This document shows, piece by piece, positions 22,341-35,800 of a DNA stretch of 64,000 nucleotides. The notes under the pieces were generated by a model. The model had not been told where the DNA came from and ran no database searches. It saw nothing but the letters and a program-made list of their open reading frames with translations. This DNA is from Cardinalis cardinalis (taxonomy: Eukaryota > Chordata > Aves > Passeriformes > Cardinalidae). The stretch spans positions 6,175,119-6,239,118 of the forward strand of contig JACDOX010000018.1 of NCBI GenBank assembly GCA_014549065.1, given 5' to 3'. Within the stretch, counting starts at the first letter, position 1. Every line of letters starts with the position of its first letter. Position numbers and translations under genes: made by a program.

Positions 22341-25300
22341 GTGCCTGGGCGGNGTGAGGCACTCGGCGTTGCTTCAGGATCCTGTGGCTGAAAGCGCTCA
22401 TCGGGTTGTCTCACCATTTCCCTTCACTCTGGTACAAATGAGGGGCTGCTGCCGACTGCCACGGCGTCGCTGGGTCTGGGCACAGCCCCTCTCATCTCGG
22501 GCATCCCTCAGGCTCACTCCTCTCGAGGTCTCAGTTGCAGGTACCGATTTCTCCAAATGTAGCTGGCTGTACGGAGCTTTCCTACCTCAGGAGCCGGAAT
22601 TTTACACCTGTCTGACGAGTACCTTCTTTACAGTGATAACTGGTATATCGCATGCTATATCGCGTTGTCAGTTTTCAATGCTCAGCCTTAGTCTGAGTAC
22701 TCGGGACAGAGAAGCGGGTCCTATCTGCCAGCTCTTGCGGTAGGTGGCTGCTTTCGGCTACAGGAAACAGAGCGCCTAGTCCTGATGCCGTGGCTTTCAT
22801 TCACAGAACCCGGGTGGGTTGTCAAAAATGCCGGTGAGCCTCAGTATCGATACAAACCAAAATCAGTCGTTGCACAGTAGGAGACGTTGGCCCATATATT
22901 CAGTTTCAAATCTTTAGGTAACTTTTTGTCTCTGAGAAGGATGGGAAGCCATACAAAGTTCTGGAAGTGTATTTGAAATGCAATCTCCTAGCCTTTAAAA
23001 AAACCCCACTCCATACTTTCTAAAAAATAATACAATTAACAACATACTTTTTCAGTATCAGATTACATTGCTGAGNAGAACTGACCTCATGTCTTCTGTC
23101 AGAAATACACCTAAAGTAAAAACATAGTGTGTAGTTGCTTCAGGACAAAACCAACCATTTAATTTTATGGATCTCTGGTGATTTTTTTTATTAACACAGA
23201 GTATTAGGCAAACATAAATTATAGACATCATTAAGTCACATCAATGAGAGATTCATTCTTAGTGTGTATTTTTTGCAACCATGCATGGAGTACTAGAAAG
23301 AGCAACACATAAAACAACATGAAAGAAGAAACACATTTACTAAAGGTGAATTATTCTTTCAACTTATCTCAGTAAAAATCAAATCCCAACTCTTTTATGT
23401 TGCTTTACATCCTTTTCTCAGAACTACACCATTAATGAAAGCCCTTTCAACATTAAACTGTGAAACTTGCCTACAGTGTATTTACACAATCTGTATATAA
23501 ATAAACCATACTTTCTCAGGTTTTCTGGTATAATAAAATCAATTGATGCATATTCAAGCTACTGCAATAAATACTCCTCTGTCTTTTTTCAGACAATGCT
23601 ATCCAAGGAATTAGACTGAGGGAAAACTGATAGNTTAACATTACAGTCTTATTGGACCCACTACTTTTTCTCAGCATGTTACAAATGATTTTCAGCCCTC
23701 TATGGTTCATGAGTACAGTGTCACAGAAAAGATGAGAAANTTTTTTCCAACAATATATTAAATCATTTCTTTTCTAAAGGCTAATGGGGCATGGAGGAGG
23801 AATCAAAATAATTACAAAAGGCTGTAGTCTTTGATTCTTTTCAAATAGTCTTCTAATACATCCTTATTTTAATCAATACTTTCTTTTCTTTGGTTTTCAA
23901 CAACTTGCATCTTATTATTGACACTTTGGTTTTTCTTGCAGTCATTTACTCCAAAGCCCCAAGTATACAGGCTGGAATCTCATCCATCTACTTTAGATAC
24001 CTCACTGTGACATTATTACCTCAATGAAATTTTAGATGTCTTAGCCCTGGAAGGGACAAGAGGAGCAATCTAATTCNTCAGCTTTGCTGTATGGGCAGGG
24101 GACACAGAGAGAGGCACTTCTGAAGACCTGCAGAAAATGACAGCTTTCTTTGAGGCACTTAGAGTGCCTCCTCCTTTCCACTGGCTGGAACTGAACTCTC
24201 AGTGCCAGTGGGCAAAGCCAGCCTGCAGCTAGAGCACTGATGTCCTCTTGGAAACTCATCTGAACCACTCCTAACACTCCATCAACACAGGATCCAGCCT
24301 CTCTATCCCTACTGCAGGACTGACGTTAATGAGATTACAGTGCTTCCACCCACATTTTGCATAAAGATGCAAAAACTTGTAAGAAAGGAAGTGGGTGATG
24401 TTTTTAGACTCTAATTAAGCCCTGAGCTCCAACTTCCCAGCAGAATGTTAGNACCAGCAACCATTGGGTAGTGGATGGTAGGTGTTGCAGCTGAGCGCCT
24501 GTGCAGCCTGGAACACATGAGGCACAGGGCCACATCAGAGAAGACACAAGCAAACCCNAGGCTGGCCTAGCAGCCCAGATGCTCTCTGGCACAGGGTGGA
24601 GAGTTACAAGGTTATGCTTTGCTTTTTTTGTCTGCTGTATGACATATCTTTTCCACATGTAAGTTTGCTCCCGTTGTTTTTTCTTCTCTTGAGATGAGAG
24701 CTGGAACCAACAACTCCTCGTATCCACACACAGTAGCAGAGGTTGATGCTTTCTGCCCAAGCATAGTGTAGTAGTTGGGGTAGCCTTGTCAGTGACACAT
24801 CGGTCCCTCTCTAATGGTAAAATGCACACTTGCACTCCTGTGCTTAGCTCAAGTCGTGCTCTCAGCCTTATGCACCTATGTGGGAGCTGATGGCCCATGT
24901 CCGAAAAAGCCAGACATAATTCTGACTGCTGCTAATTTTTCAGGCTTCTAAAACGGATTTAATGCCTGTCTTCCTAAGCTGGATTGTATTGGGACTTGAG
25001 GCAAGAGATAAGTGCCTATCTCCACAGAACAGGATCTCCTTAACATGTGTGGGTGAATATAGTTAAATGCCTGAGGAGCTTTCAGGTCCAGTCGGGAGTT
25101 GCTCACAGGAATAGTGCTGGGAAACAGTCACTTGGGATTACATCTAGAATTCATGGTAGGGGTTTTTTCACCTGCAGACAATTTTGACAGGCTGCCTTTT
25201 TTGTTTTGTTTTGGTTTGGGTTTTTTTTTTGGCATATGCCTTTATTCCTTCCTCTATGCAAGAAGAGTAATTTTAGGTTTCCTCNAACTAGGCATCATCT

Positions 25301-28300
25301 TGCATAATATTGGGCACTTGAGCATAGCAGGCCTGTACGGAGCAGTAAGCTCTTAGGTAGCCTTCATAGTAGCTTGGGGAGGGTCAGTTACTTAGAAGGA
25401 AACTTTGCCAAAGGGAGAGGTGTCTGCAAGCTACACAGTCCTGGGGACTGAGAGCAGGCTCCTCTGCTGTGAGCAATCTGAAAGGACATACTTATTGTTC
25501 TTCAGTTACACTGGGGAACATAGACAGTAGATTGTTCTAAGATCAACCTTCTGTGTAACAGAGCCATGCTACAGCATTTCCCCATGAACGGTGATGGCTT
25601 TTGGTCCCTCTCAACCTTTTTCAGGTATTTCATTTTTCAAGAAAATGGTCTCATTGGGAAAAGAATTTCCTTTGCCAGTGTGGCTATAAGGAGGTGACAC
25701 CCAGGAACACAGTAAAGAAAAGAAATCTGAGGCTTTTTTAGCCTAGCATTTAAGTTCATCAGAAAGAGGCAACAGTGCTCAAATCCACATTCCCTGAAGA
25801 ATCTATGCTTTTTAGACTACAGAAGAACAGGACGAAATATGGACTAATGTCTTGGAATAGGGACAACTTCTCCTCGTCCACAAAATGCTCAAACCACTCA
25901 GCTATTATGCAAGAAGCATAGTGTGCTTATTGTTCCTGCTGAGTTGTTTTGTTGTTTGTTTGTTTTTTTTTTATCAATCATGTCTGCAGCAACTGTTGTA
26001 CTTGTGCATCTAAGTATTCAGTGTATGTCACACTTTCAGGATCTATCTGGTCTGAAAAGCCTGAAGCATGAGTAGTTTGGTCTGGTTTGCATTCCACTTC
26101 CCTCATATGCCTTCTCCATATCAGGTAGGTTCTGAGCATCCCCCCTGCCTCTCAGTCAAGACTCAGAGACCAAAGAATTAGAAGAAGGTATGCAGAAAAA
26201 AAGCAATTACAAAAATACAATTTTTTTTTAAATCTCCAAACGTGTTTACCCACAAAACTTGCATGGAGACATAAGGCAGGTGAGGTGGTAACAAAAATAC
26301 ACAAGCTTTTGTTAAAAACTTCTATTATAAAACACTTAAAAATACTACATATATTTAGAATTGAGTAGGGGTATTAATTGGCTTCACACTACATGGCAAC
26401 TTGACTNGGGTGAAAGAAGTACAAGTTATATGGAAGTTCTAGATGTAACTAGCATTGTTTCAGCAGTGGAAATCAGTTCTTATGTAATTCCTGGATTTAT
26501 TGGAAAATGTCTGTAAGTAGATTAACTGATTGATTAACATACATGAGGTTTCAAAAGCACTTTGACAAAATCCTGTGCACAAGGGATAATAAGCACTCAG
26601 GGGATAAGAATCAGCATATATGTGAAACAGAAGAATAGAAACAAAATCCTACAGAGAGTGAAACAAAGGAATTGATTTTCCTCAGAAAATCACAGCAAAA
26701 GAAGAACAGGGTGTCAAGGTTTCATTGAAAATCCAACTCTGGCTAATACATTCCTTAATGCTTCAGATGGGGTAAGGGAAAACTTGCATTATAATGGCAT
26801 GGTGTTTCTGTTAGTCAGGATAGGAGAGAAGCAGAGGAATTTCAGACATTTAAACAAGCAGGGCATACTGGCAATATTCCAACACCAAGAAAATAATGCT
26901 ATTAAATAAAAAAAGATTAATTATGCCCACTATAGAAATGGTTTTGTTGACAGTTAGTTCATTTGTGTTAAAAAATATCTAGTGTCAACATCTGCTATGT
27001 GATTATTTCAGTGTTTGTATAGGGATGTCTGCAAGCACCTGTGGCATTCCCTATGCAACACTGCCCAACCCATAGCTAAGATTATTTTGTTAGGGTTCAG
27101 CAAATGGACAGAAAGATTATTATCATCCAAAGCAAGAGTTTTCCATGACACCCAGGTCCACCACGTCTTTGATCTCTTCCTTAGCAATACTGTAAGACAA
27201 ACACATCTTTCATCAGAAGTGTGGCTAGCACCATTCTATTATGAAGGAAATAATAAAGCAGAATCAGCCCCCAAAACCTGGGCATTGTGAGTTGATCTGC
27301 ACCTGTATTTTTGTTGCATTTGCTTGCAAGAATACTTGAGTGCCACATAAAATAATATTGCTCAAGGGAAGGTTTGTGGGGAGAACGCAGCAGACCAGCT
27401 TTCAGGTACATGTAATCTTGCCCATCCCCTTACCCAAAGGGGACTGTGACAGCGCTGCTACTGTTGGTATTGAAGGTTTGAAAGCAGAGTTCCCTGGTCT
27501 CATCTGTGCTGTTTGTGGGCACTTCCTGAATATTACACTCACTGCTGTTGCAGCTGGCCAGTCAGCTTCAGGAAGCAGTGGGATTGAATCCTTTGAGGAC
27601 ATGAGAGTCTTGGTTTTGAGCATATCAGCTATAGACAAGCAGGTGACTCCATGCCACAAGCAGGGTNTCCTCACACTGATGGTAGATGGGTGACCAGGTT
27701 AAGGAAGCTGAGAGATGGAGTTTGAATGTTAAGATCTTCAGAGTTGGACAGAATTGGCCAAAGTGGCAAGGATTGTGCCCAATGCACATGCATGTGAGAT
27801 GGGACTGTGACTGATGCTTTAGACAGTCAGTGGCAGCATCTGCTGCTGCCAGAGAAGGGCAATTCTTACCTGTTGTGAGCTTTTCATACAGCTTGAAGTG
27901 CCCCCAGTCTGTCTGTGTGTGCCTCACATCAGTATGAAGATACTTTTCCACATGTATTACTGTTTCAACAATTGACTTCAACAATTGACAATTGACTTGT
28001 TAGATTGGATTCTTACATGTTGTCTTTACAACCAGCTGCTTTTCACTTGGCTCCTTGGGGGCAGTTCTGACCTCAGTGCTCCCTCAAGCATGGGAAGAGC
28101 ATCTCTTATTTCTGTTGATGTTTCTAAAGACTGACTGGGGTGTTTCCAGCTGCCTGTCTCTAAGGCTGTGGCATATGAGAGAGCAAATGCAGTGATGGGT
28201 AAAGAGATGTGTAAAACAAGCTGGAGGGAAGATCAGGCCAAAACATGATGCAAAGGAAGACATACAGGTGACGAAGATAGGAACTGTGAGGAAGCCTAGA

Positions 28301-29559
28301 GGTTGGTTCACTTTGGTTTAACTTGGCTAAAAAATGTTCCAGCTCACTGCTAACCTAGATCATGTNATGCAGTGGGAAGGATGAAGATGGCCAACCTTCT
28401 GGTCTGTGGGGTGAGGATGTTTGAAAGCAACTGGAGCAGAAAAGCCTGTGCAATAAAATCACCTATCTTGTAGCAGTGCTGGGGCGAGGGGCAGCTGCCC
28501 CTCCCTGACCCCAGGCAGAGGTGTGCTGAAAGGTGGAATCACAAACAGGGGGGATGCAGCAGTGACCTGAGCTGGGACATGTGCAGGGCCTGACNTTTCT
28601 TTCTCTCTTCTATGTCGAATACACTGGGGGATTATTGAGAGTAGGAAATGGTCTGGCAGTTTTTTAAGCCCACTTTACCCTTCTTTTTATCCCTTCCCTC
28701 TGGAAAAGATGCTTTGCACTACTCTTTGTCAATAGGACCTGTCTCCTTAATCTCCCTAGACACTTAATACTGCTGCAGCTTGTTCCTCTAAGCCCTTCAG
28801 CAATCTCTGCACTGTTACTTCTCCTTGTCCTGGGACAGCCAATGCTCTCTCCCATTTTTCCCAATTCCATCTCACTTTACTTTCTAATCANCCAGACAAA
28901 CCTGTCTCTCTATCTGCCTACAATCACTGGATTCTCTGTTCTCTTGATCACACCTGCCTGTCAGTTGTCCAAAAAGATTACGTATGCCTTGAATTTTCCA
29001 CTTTAATAAATGAATGATTGCAGTGTTATATAACTTGTTTATGTTTGGCTTGTGCACTGCTGGTTTGGACTTCAGCTATTCTATAGCATTACATTAATTC
29101 ACCTAACACAAAGAAACTGTGTGAAAAGCTCACATGGCCAAGAAATTAACAGACTCAACATTTTAAATTTGAAGAGAATAGTTAAACAGAAGAGTAAGTC
29201 CTGCTATTCTTGAGGACAANTTGACATGTGGCATAGACAAGGTAAGAGGAGACATCTGATGGCTGAGGAGACATTTCTCATTCCTTGTCCTTGGGATGAT
29301 CCAAGTCTTGGTAAACACTGGGCTTTATTTTTTGCTCTTCATCTCATTTTTCTCAGCATAAAAGCAAATCAAAGTGTGATCAATGCGGAATTGTCTTAAG
29401 AACAACTGCAGAGAAGATTCAGCAGGGTTCACACCTTGCACTTTCTCCAATATTTGTCTGTGAGGAAGTGCCAAATGTTCCAGAATCGTAGTTTGACCCC
29501 CTAGAATGTATGCCCTAGAAATTGTCAAAGAAAATTCATTCTACTTATAACAATAATTT
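22341..29559. other. Intergenic sequence upstream of DHRSX/ZBED1
   Basis: No exon, RNA gene or clear repeat recognised. Open frames are short and not protein-like. The first few hundred bases border the CpG island and contain a doubled TATATCGC motif at 22644-22663. Homopolymer runs occur at about 25201-25231 and 25950-25972. A short GC-rich patch lies at about 28480-28600. Confidence 0.6.
22644..22663. promoter_or_regulatory. Two TATATCGC motifs 12 bases apart, upstream of the CpG island
   Basis: TATATCGC occurs at 22644-22651 and 22656-22663, the second extended to TATATCGCG. The cores partly resemble the DRE bound by DREF/ZBED1 (TATCGCGATA in fly; TGTCGYGAYA in human), but neither copy is a full match. 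A binding role is speculative. Confidence 0.2.
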
Positions 29560-29804
29560 AAAGGATGGAAAAAGTCAAAGGCTCATCCTGACAGCTGTTN
29601 AGAATGCACTTTCAGTTTTGATTGATCACTGGAATATGCTCCCCAGGGAAGTAGTCATGGCACCAAGCCTGACAGAGTTCAGGNAGCATCTGGACAATGC
29701 CCTTAGTCACGTGGTTTATTTTTGGGCAGTCCTGCGAGGAGCAGGGACCTGCAATCAATAATACTTTCAGGCCCTTCCAACTTGAAATATTCTATGATTC
29801 TATG
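29560..29804 (+). mobile_element. CR1 LINE 3' fragment, plus orientation
   Basis: The sequence follows the 3' end of a chicken-repeat-1 element: the 'ctccccagggaagtagtcatggc' type stretch, then 'tgacagagttcagg', then 'cccttccaacttgaaatattctatgattctatg'. The terminal ATTCTATG repeat at about 29789-29804 is the CR1 hallmark. It is 5'-truncated and its left edge is approximate. It contains no intact protein. Confidence 0.85.
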
Positions 29805-32800
29805 TCTGATTCCAATTTTATATATGATATTAGTCTTCATATTTTTTAGAGGTCATAAACTATTTTGATTATATGTAATCCATTACTTATGATAATTTAA
29901 TTTGAAAGTCTATTAAGATGGCAGTTTAATTCAACATCATCATCACATCCCAGTATNCTGAGACAGTACAAAATGAAACATTGGCCATTTTTTACAATCT
30001 CTCGCTAGATATTCTCAAATATGTAACAAAGTGGGTAATTCTTAGTCCTCTGGCTTCTCTGAGAGCTGAAATTGCTCAAGCCTGATAGATGAAATTCAGA
30101 TTCCCATGAGGTGCAGTGGTTAGAAATGATGCATTTCAGATTCTGGATTAGTCTTGGCTTCATATTACTTTCTAATTTGCTGCTGCTGTTTCAGTAATAT
30201 CAGCCATTTACATTCAGTATTTAATGACAATAAGACTAACCTAAAGGACTCAGCTATTGCTGCTTGTATATATGTTAAATTCTTAGTGTCTGAGTTTGGG
30301 GATTTTTTTGTGTGTGTTTGTATGTCTAAGAGCATGTGTTTAAGTACCAGCATTATCTTATAAAATGACATAGGTATTTTACATGCATAAGAAGCTTTTA
30401 AAACAGTTTTATAACAAGTATTTTTTCATCAAGTAAAAGGCCTTAATCCAAACCAACCAATAATTAAAGAGATGACTTGCAATCTTTAAACCTACTTCTT
30501 AAAACTAGCCTATTTGTTTTCTAGAAACTTGCAAAAATACCATCACCCAGTCAGAACTGTCACTCTAACTGTTAATTGATAAGTATAGGAAAAGCTGCTT
30601 TAGCAATACAGAACATTTTATTCCATAATCCCAGCTAAAAGATGTTTTCCTACCCCCTGACTTCACTTGAAAGCAGATTTATCTAAAGTCTAGATTACTA
30701 AAGTGAGTTTAGACTACTTTAGTAATAAAAAAAAGTATATACATATACATTGTAAATGTATGTGCACATTTATGTGTACAGAGAGTAAAATAACATTTTC
30801 AAATTGTATTAAGCCTATGGAAGGCGAATGGCATTTTCTGCAACCAGGAGTGAACAGAGAAGTGTTTAAAGGTATTGGTTTATGATGTAATTTCATTACT
30901 CAAAGGAGTAGGGATTTTTGTATATAAATCACATTACAGCATTGTTACTACTTTGAATAAAGGAGTTATATTGGTTATAACACTGACTTGCTACAAAAAA
31001 AAACTAGTGATGGAGTCCAAATTCTCCTGATAACCATATAGTGAAGTTGNAAGCCCTAGCAAACTAGTTTTTATCCACCAAAAGTGTAACTCCAGAAGCC
31101 TTTACTATGTTTCCAGACTAAAGCAGAATAAGCAACAAGAACCATACGTAATGTACAGGATGAGTGGCTTTATGCTCATAGTTTCACTAGCTGGGTTTCT
31201 AATTGCAAAACCAAGGGGGTTTCCTGCAACTTACATGTTGGGTCTTGCACCCATTTCACTTCTGGCCAGCCTGCCTTTTATTGGGGTTTTGCTTCTTAAT
31301 TATGAGACTATTAACAGCCAATTCACTGTTTTAGTTGGTTTATTAGGTTGTTTTTGATTTTTTTTCTCAAGGAGAAGCCAAAGTTTTATATCTGGCTTCC
31401 CTTGGTTTTTGTTTGTCACGATATCAATTATGCCCTTGTTTTGCATTGTCTTGCAACCAACTGCTTACAATATGTCATTAATAGCAACCAAGGATCTGGT
31501 TCTGTTTTCTTGTTGAACTAATAGGGAGAGTATGAAGTGAAAGAGAACTTTAGTGCTTAATCAAAATACAGTTTGTTTACAGAAAAGTGCACAAATTTGC
31601 CCATGATCAGACTCAAAGAAATGGCCTCTTTTTTACCTGCAGGTTGCTTTTTTTGCCTCTGTTTAATTATTAACTGTTCCTGCTGCTAATCAAAAAAGTT
31701 AGTTTAAATCATGATATTATGAAAAAAAAAATACTCGGCTTCAGAAATGCATATGGAAGAATNCATGATCTGTATTTCAGGGACAGGATCGGGCACTGAA
31801 GAGCCACACTGGATGAGATGGAAAATCAGCACAGATTTGTATATATCTGTTACAGTAGCCAGGATCAGGTATCTCAGAGGAAGTTTAAAATCTTCTCAGC
31901 AAACAACCTCCTACATGGTAATCTCTACTTTCCTTCTCTACCTATTATACTGCTATTTAGTAATGGTTGTTATGCTAAGATTCTAAAGATTTTATATCCT
32001 TTTTTTTCATCCTATTGCCATTAATTGTCTCTTTATATGTATTTAATATGTAGGTGATACTCAAAAATATTTTTAAATTTTATTGGCTCTTCTAGGTCCG
32101 CTGAATTTTACTTATATGATTATATATATCATGTCACAAAATATTTTACTATTTTATAATTTACCTTCCTTCTGATTTCATTGCATAGCCCTTTATATTT
32201 GTACAAGGCAGGAAAGAAAAATTCTCAGTTTTTCTTTAAACAATTTATTTCATAAACTGCTTTTTTGTCTTACTCATTTCCTGTTTACTGTAAAAGGTCT
32301 TCTATGTCTCTTCAGAGGGAATTCACAATTCAACACAATCTGTCAACTTTTATTTAGACATCCCCTGTTCAAACTGTACAATGGAGTGTATACTGTAACT
32401 GAGACTTCAACAGGGAAAGAGNTGTTGATATAAAGAGTATTTCATATATTTATAGAGCAAAACTGCAAGTGTAAACTAGGCAGAGACTAAGGGATGAGTA
32501 ATAAGTGAACCACCAACAAGGGATGTTCTTGTTAAGGCCTGCAGAGAATCAGCTAGTCATGCCAGGCTGCTGTCTACCCTATTTTGAACAGCAAGGTCAT
32601 ATGAAAATACAGATGACAACTGCTCTGGATGTTTTCCTAAAATTCTGCTCCGGGGCTCTCATGCTGTCTCCAGCACTGGTGCACCTCATTACAGCCATGC
32701 AGTCCTGGCATTAGAGGGTGAAATCTCTTCACATGCCGGGAGTGATGAGATCGGTGCTGCCGATGGAGATGAGCCAGGATATCTAATGCTGCAAAATGCC

Positions 32801-35800
32801 TTTGAGAGCATCTGCCCTCTCATCAGCACACACAACTGCTCTCCATCTGTGCCATTCTCCATACTCTGGNACTGCATCACCCCTTCACCAATTAGGCCAT
32901 TATGCTGCTAAGGACAATTTGTAAGTAATATTTTTGGTGCACTTTGTTTTTCCAATTACATTTGTCTTCCACTTAAAAGAAAAAGAGAGAGTGAGAAAAG
33001 AAAGAAAAGAAAGGGATTTGCAATGAGTTCTTGAAACGGTTTAAATTGAAGGCTTGGTCTCAACTTTTCCTCTTTAATTATCTGCTTCTGCTACTTGGAA
33101 TTTTCGGGGCTGTTTGAGCCCTGTAATAACTTGTGTGATTTATAGTTATAATGATTTATTCCTGCTGGGGGGGGGAAACCATGCTGATTGCTTCTCTTTT
33201 GTTTTTGCTGTGTCATTCCCTGTGCTCACAGTATGTATTGCAATGGGTTTTCCAAAAAGACAAAAAACCCCAATCGATATAGTTTTCTAAAAGCAAACAT
33301 GATGTACACATTGATACACAAGCTGCTAACTATATCATACGTGAAAATAAACACACCTGTTGAGTGTATGTATGGATGCTTCAGGTTTTTTCCCAGAAAA
33401 AAATAAAAGTAATTTTCCATATATCAAGAATCTGATGTGTTCCCTGCTATTTTCTTGCTTACACAGACCAATCTACTGCAATCTTTGGGCTTTTTACTAT
33501 GCACTAGACTGATAGTTTCAAAGATTTTCCCTTAATAACTTCAAGCCATTTTTCTGATCATTGCACTGGATGATGGGCCCACTTAGTACATATACTTAAT
33601 TCAGCTTGGTTGTTGGTTGGGTGTTTTCTGCTCCCAGACTAACCAGTTTACATTTATACAAACTGCAATGATTNCAGAAGAAAATAAAAACATCTAAATG
33701 TGGTTTTATGTAGTTGGTTTGTGTCCTTCGACTGAAATTCATTCACACCTTTAGAGAAGGATAAGTACATGATTTTGAGTGCTCAGGAGGTGATTTTTGG
33801 TGCATTCAGGCCCCCTCCACAAAGGGGAACTTTGCTCTTCTTTCAGTATTAGCATTTTGACTTAAAATAGAAATCATATTATCTTCAACTGCATTTACTA
33901 TGCATCAGTGGCACATTACTCAGGTTTGTTCTCTCTCAGGTTTGTTCTGCATTTACGAGAGGAGAGTAGGTTTCACGACCAAGATACATTTCTTGATAAC
34001 TCATAGCCACCAGTAAAAAAACTAACATAAATTACTGGTGACCAAAAACCACATGCATTTGAAGTGTGGAGTGATTTTATCACCTCTGTCCAGTGTCTCC
34101 AGAAATTATCATTGGTGATGATAGGAAATATTTGTGTCAGGGGAAAACAAACGAGCAGGTAGAGATGGTGCTCACCAGCTCTACACTCTGCTGCACATTA
34201 ACTCATTTTCTTGTCTAGGAATCACTCCACAGATTGACTAGTTTTATTTACCAGTCCTCCTAGACAGAGTTTTGAAATGAGAAAAAAATGTGTTACATTT
34301 ATTTATTATATTGTTTTCTTGCTTCAGTCCATTCTCTGCAAAGCTTCTGTTTATTTTTCTTTGTTGCCTTGTACCTGCACTTGCAGCTTGAGGCTGCTGC
34401 CTCTGACCTTTCTACAGAGAAACCCAAACCCACACTCTCGTGTCTCAGTGCTGTGACTCTTCTGAGGATCTGGCTGTTGAGGGAGGAGGGTCACTACCAG
34501 AATACCAAGCACTCCAAATTGCCACCCAGCTCCAGCAGTCTTGGAAGCAGAAGAAATCCTCCTGTATTTTGTGTTACTTAGTGGATTTGCAAAATCTTAG
34601 GCTTTGTCTATTTTTCAGTGTCCTTTTTTATTTTCCTATGGAATGAACCATCTGAAAAATATTCAAACTAAGAAATAAGACCTGTTGTGTGCCTAGAAAG
34701 AAATGTATCTGTTAAGATCAGTAACAATTACATGACAAAACCCCTACGGACTAATTAGTAGAGTCAGCAAACAAACACTGATTTTCTAACAGAGATTTCT
34801 TTTTTTTGAATTTTTTTCCCCCCTCTGATAATCTGCCAGCTCCTATGCATATTTCTTCACCTCCTAATATTTTGAAAGGCACAGTCCCTGTCTCTTGCAT
34901 CTTTAGCACCCACCAATTCCAATCAAAATATCAGCAATGAAGATGGATATCCCTGTCAGGCATCACTTCATCTCCTAGTAGAGCAAGGAAGGCAAAGCCA
35001 GGATCATAAATCACTTTCCTTCAAGGGTATAGTCAAGTGACATGGGAAGTTAAAGGTTTAAAATAAAGTTTCAACTTCACCTGTCACTTTCTCTGGCACA
35101 GAATGACAAAATCCCAGTGGATACAGTCCAGCTCAAGGAAGGAGAGAGAGGCTGCATGGTCTTATGATCCGTATTGCCAACTATCTCCAGGACTAGTACT
35201 AATTGTGATCCTTGGAATTGTTCAATGCGATTCTGCTTCTATGGCCAGGAAAAGGCAATTTGCAGCTCTTAGTATCTTTTCAACAGTTATATAAATTCCT
35301 TAAGCTGAGAATTTTCTCTGATAATGCATGAAGGGCAAGAATCAAAGCCCAGCAAGTCCATGGATTGGATCTGAGTAGGCTTTGATTCTCTTTGGACATG
35401 ACACCCAGCGGCAAAATGAAAGGGCAGAGCTGCACAGAATATTCAAGAATACTGTAGAAAGGAGAATAGGGAGGGAGGGCTGGCTGGAAATACCCAGCCC
35501 TTTTCCAGGTCTGTAAAAACAGATGACAAACAGAAAATAAAGCAGCAGCCAGAATGACCTTCCAACACAAAATGTTTCCCTCCATCAATCCTAAGAAAAA
35601 GGCCTTGTAGTAGGCCTNCAGTAGTCTCTTTGAGCAAGCCAGGAGCCAATCCTTCATCTTCTAAATCCATGGGGGCTTTTTCAGTCTTAAGAGTGGCCAG
35701 TCTGCTTTTGGATTGGGTTCCCAAGAGTGGAAAAAAACAGTGATAACTGAAATGTAAACGCTGTAGAAAATCTATTATCCAAACTGTGACTCTTCTGCTT

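Noticed and set aside
20932..22417. Long overlapping open frames (170-310 codons) on both strands in the CpG island
   Set aside because: GC-rich DNA has few stop codons, and the products are Pro/Arg/Gly/Ala-rich without domains. Only the short DHRSX exon 1 part is supported by family resemblance and a splice donor.
31151..31357. A 68-codon frame with hydrophobic stretches that looks like a small membrane protein
   Set aside because: Hydrophobic frames are common in T-rich DNA. There is no start context, conservation evidence or neighbour to support it.
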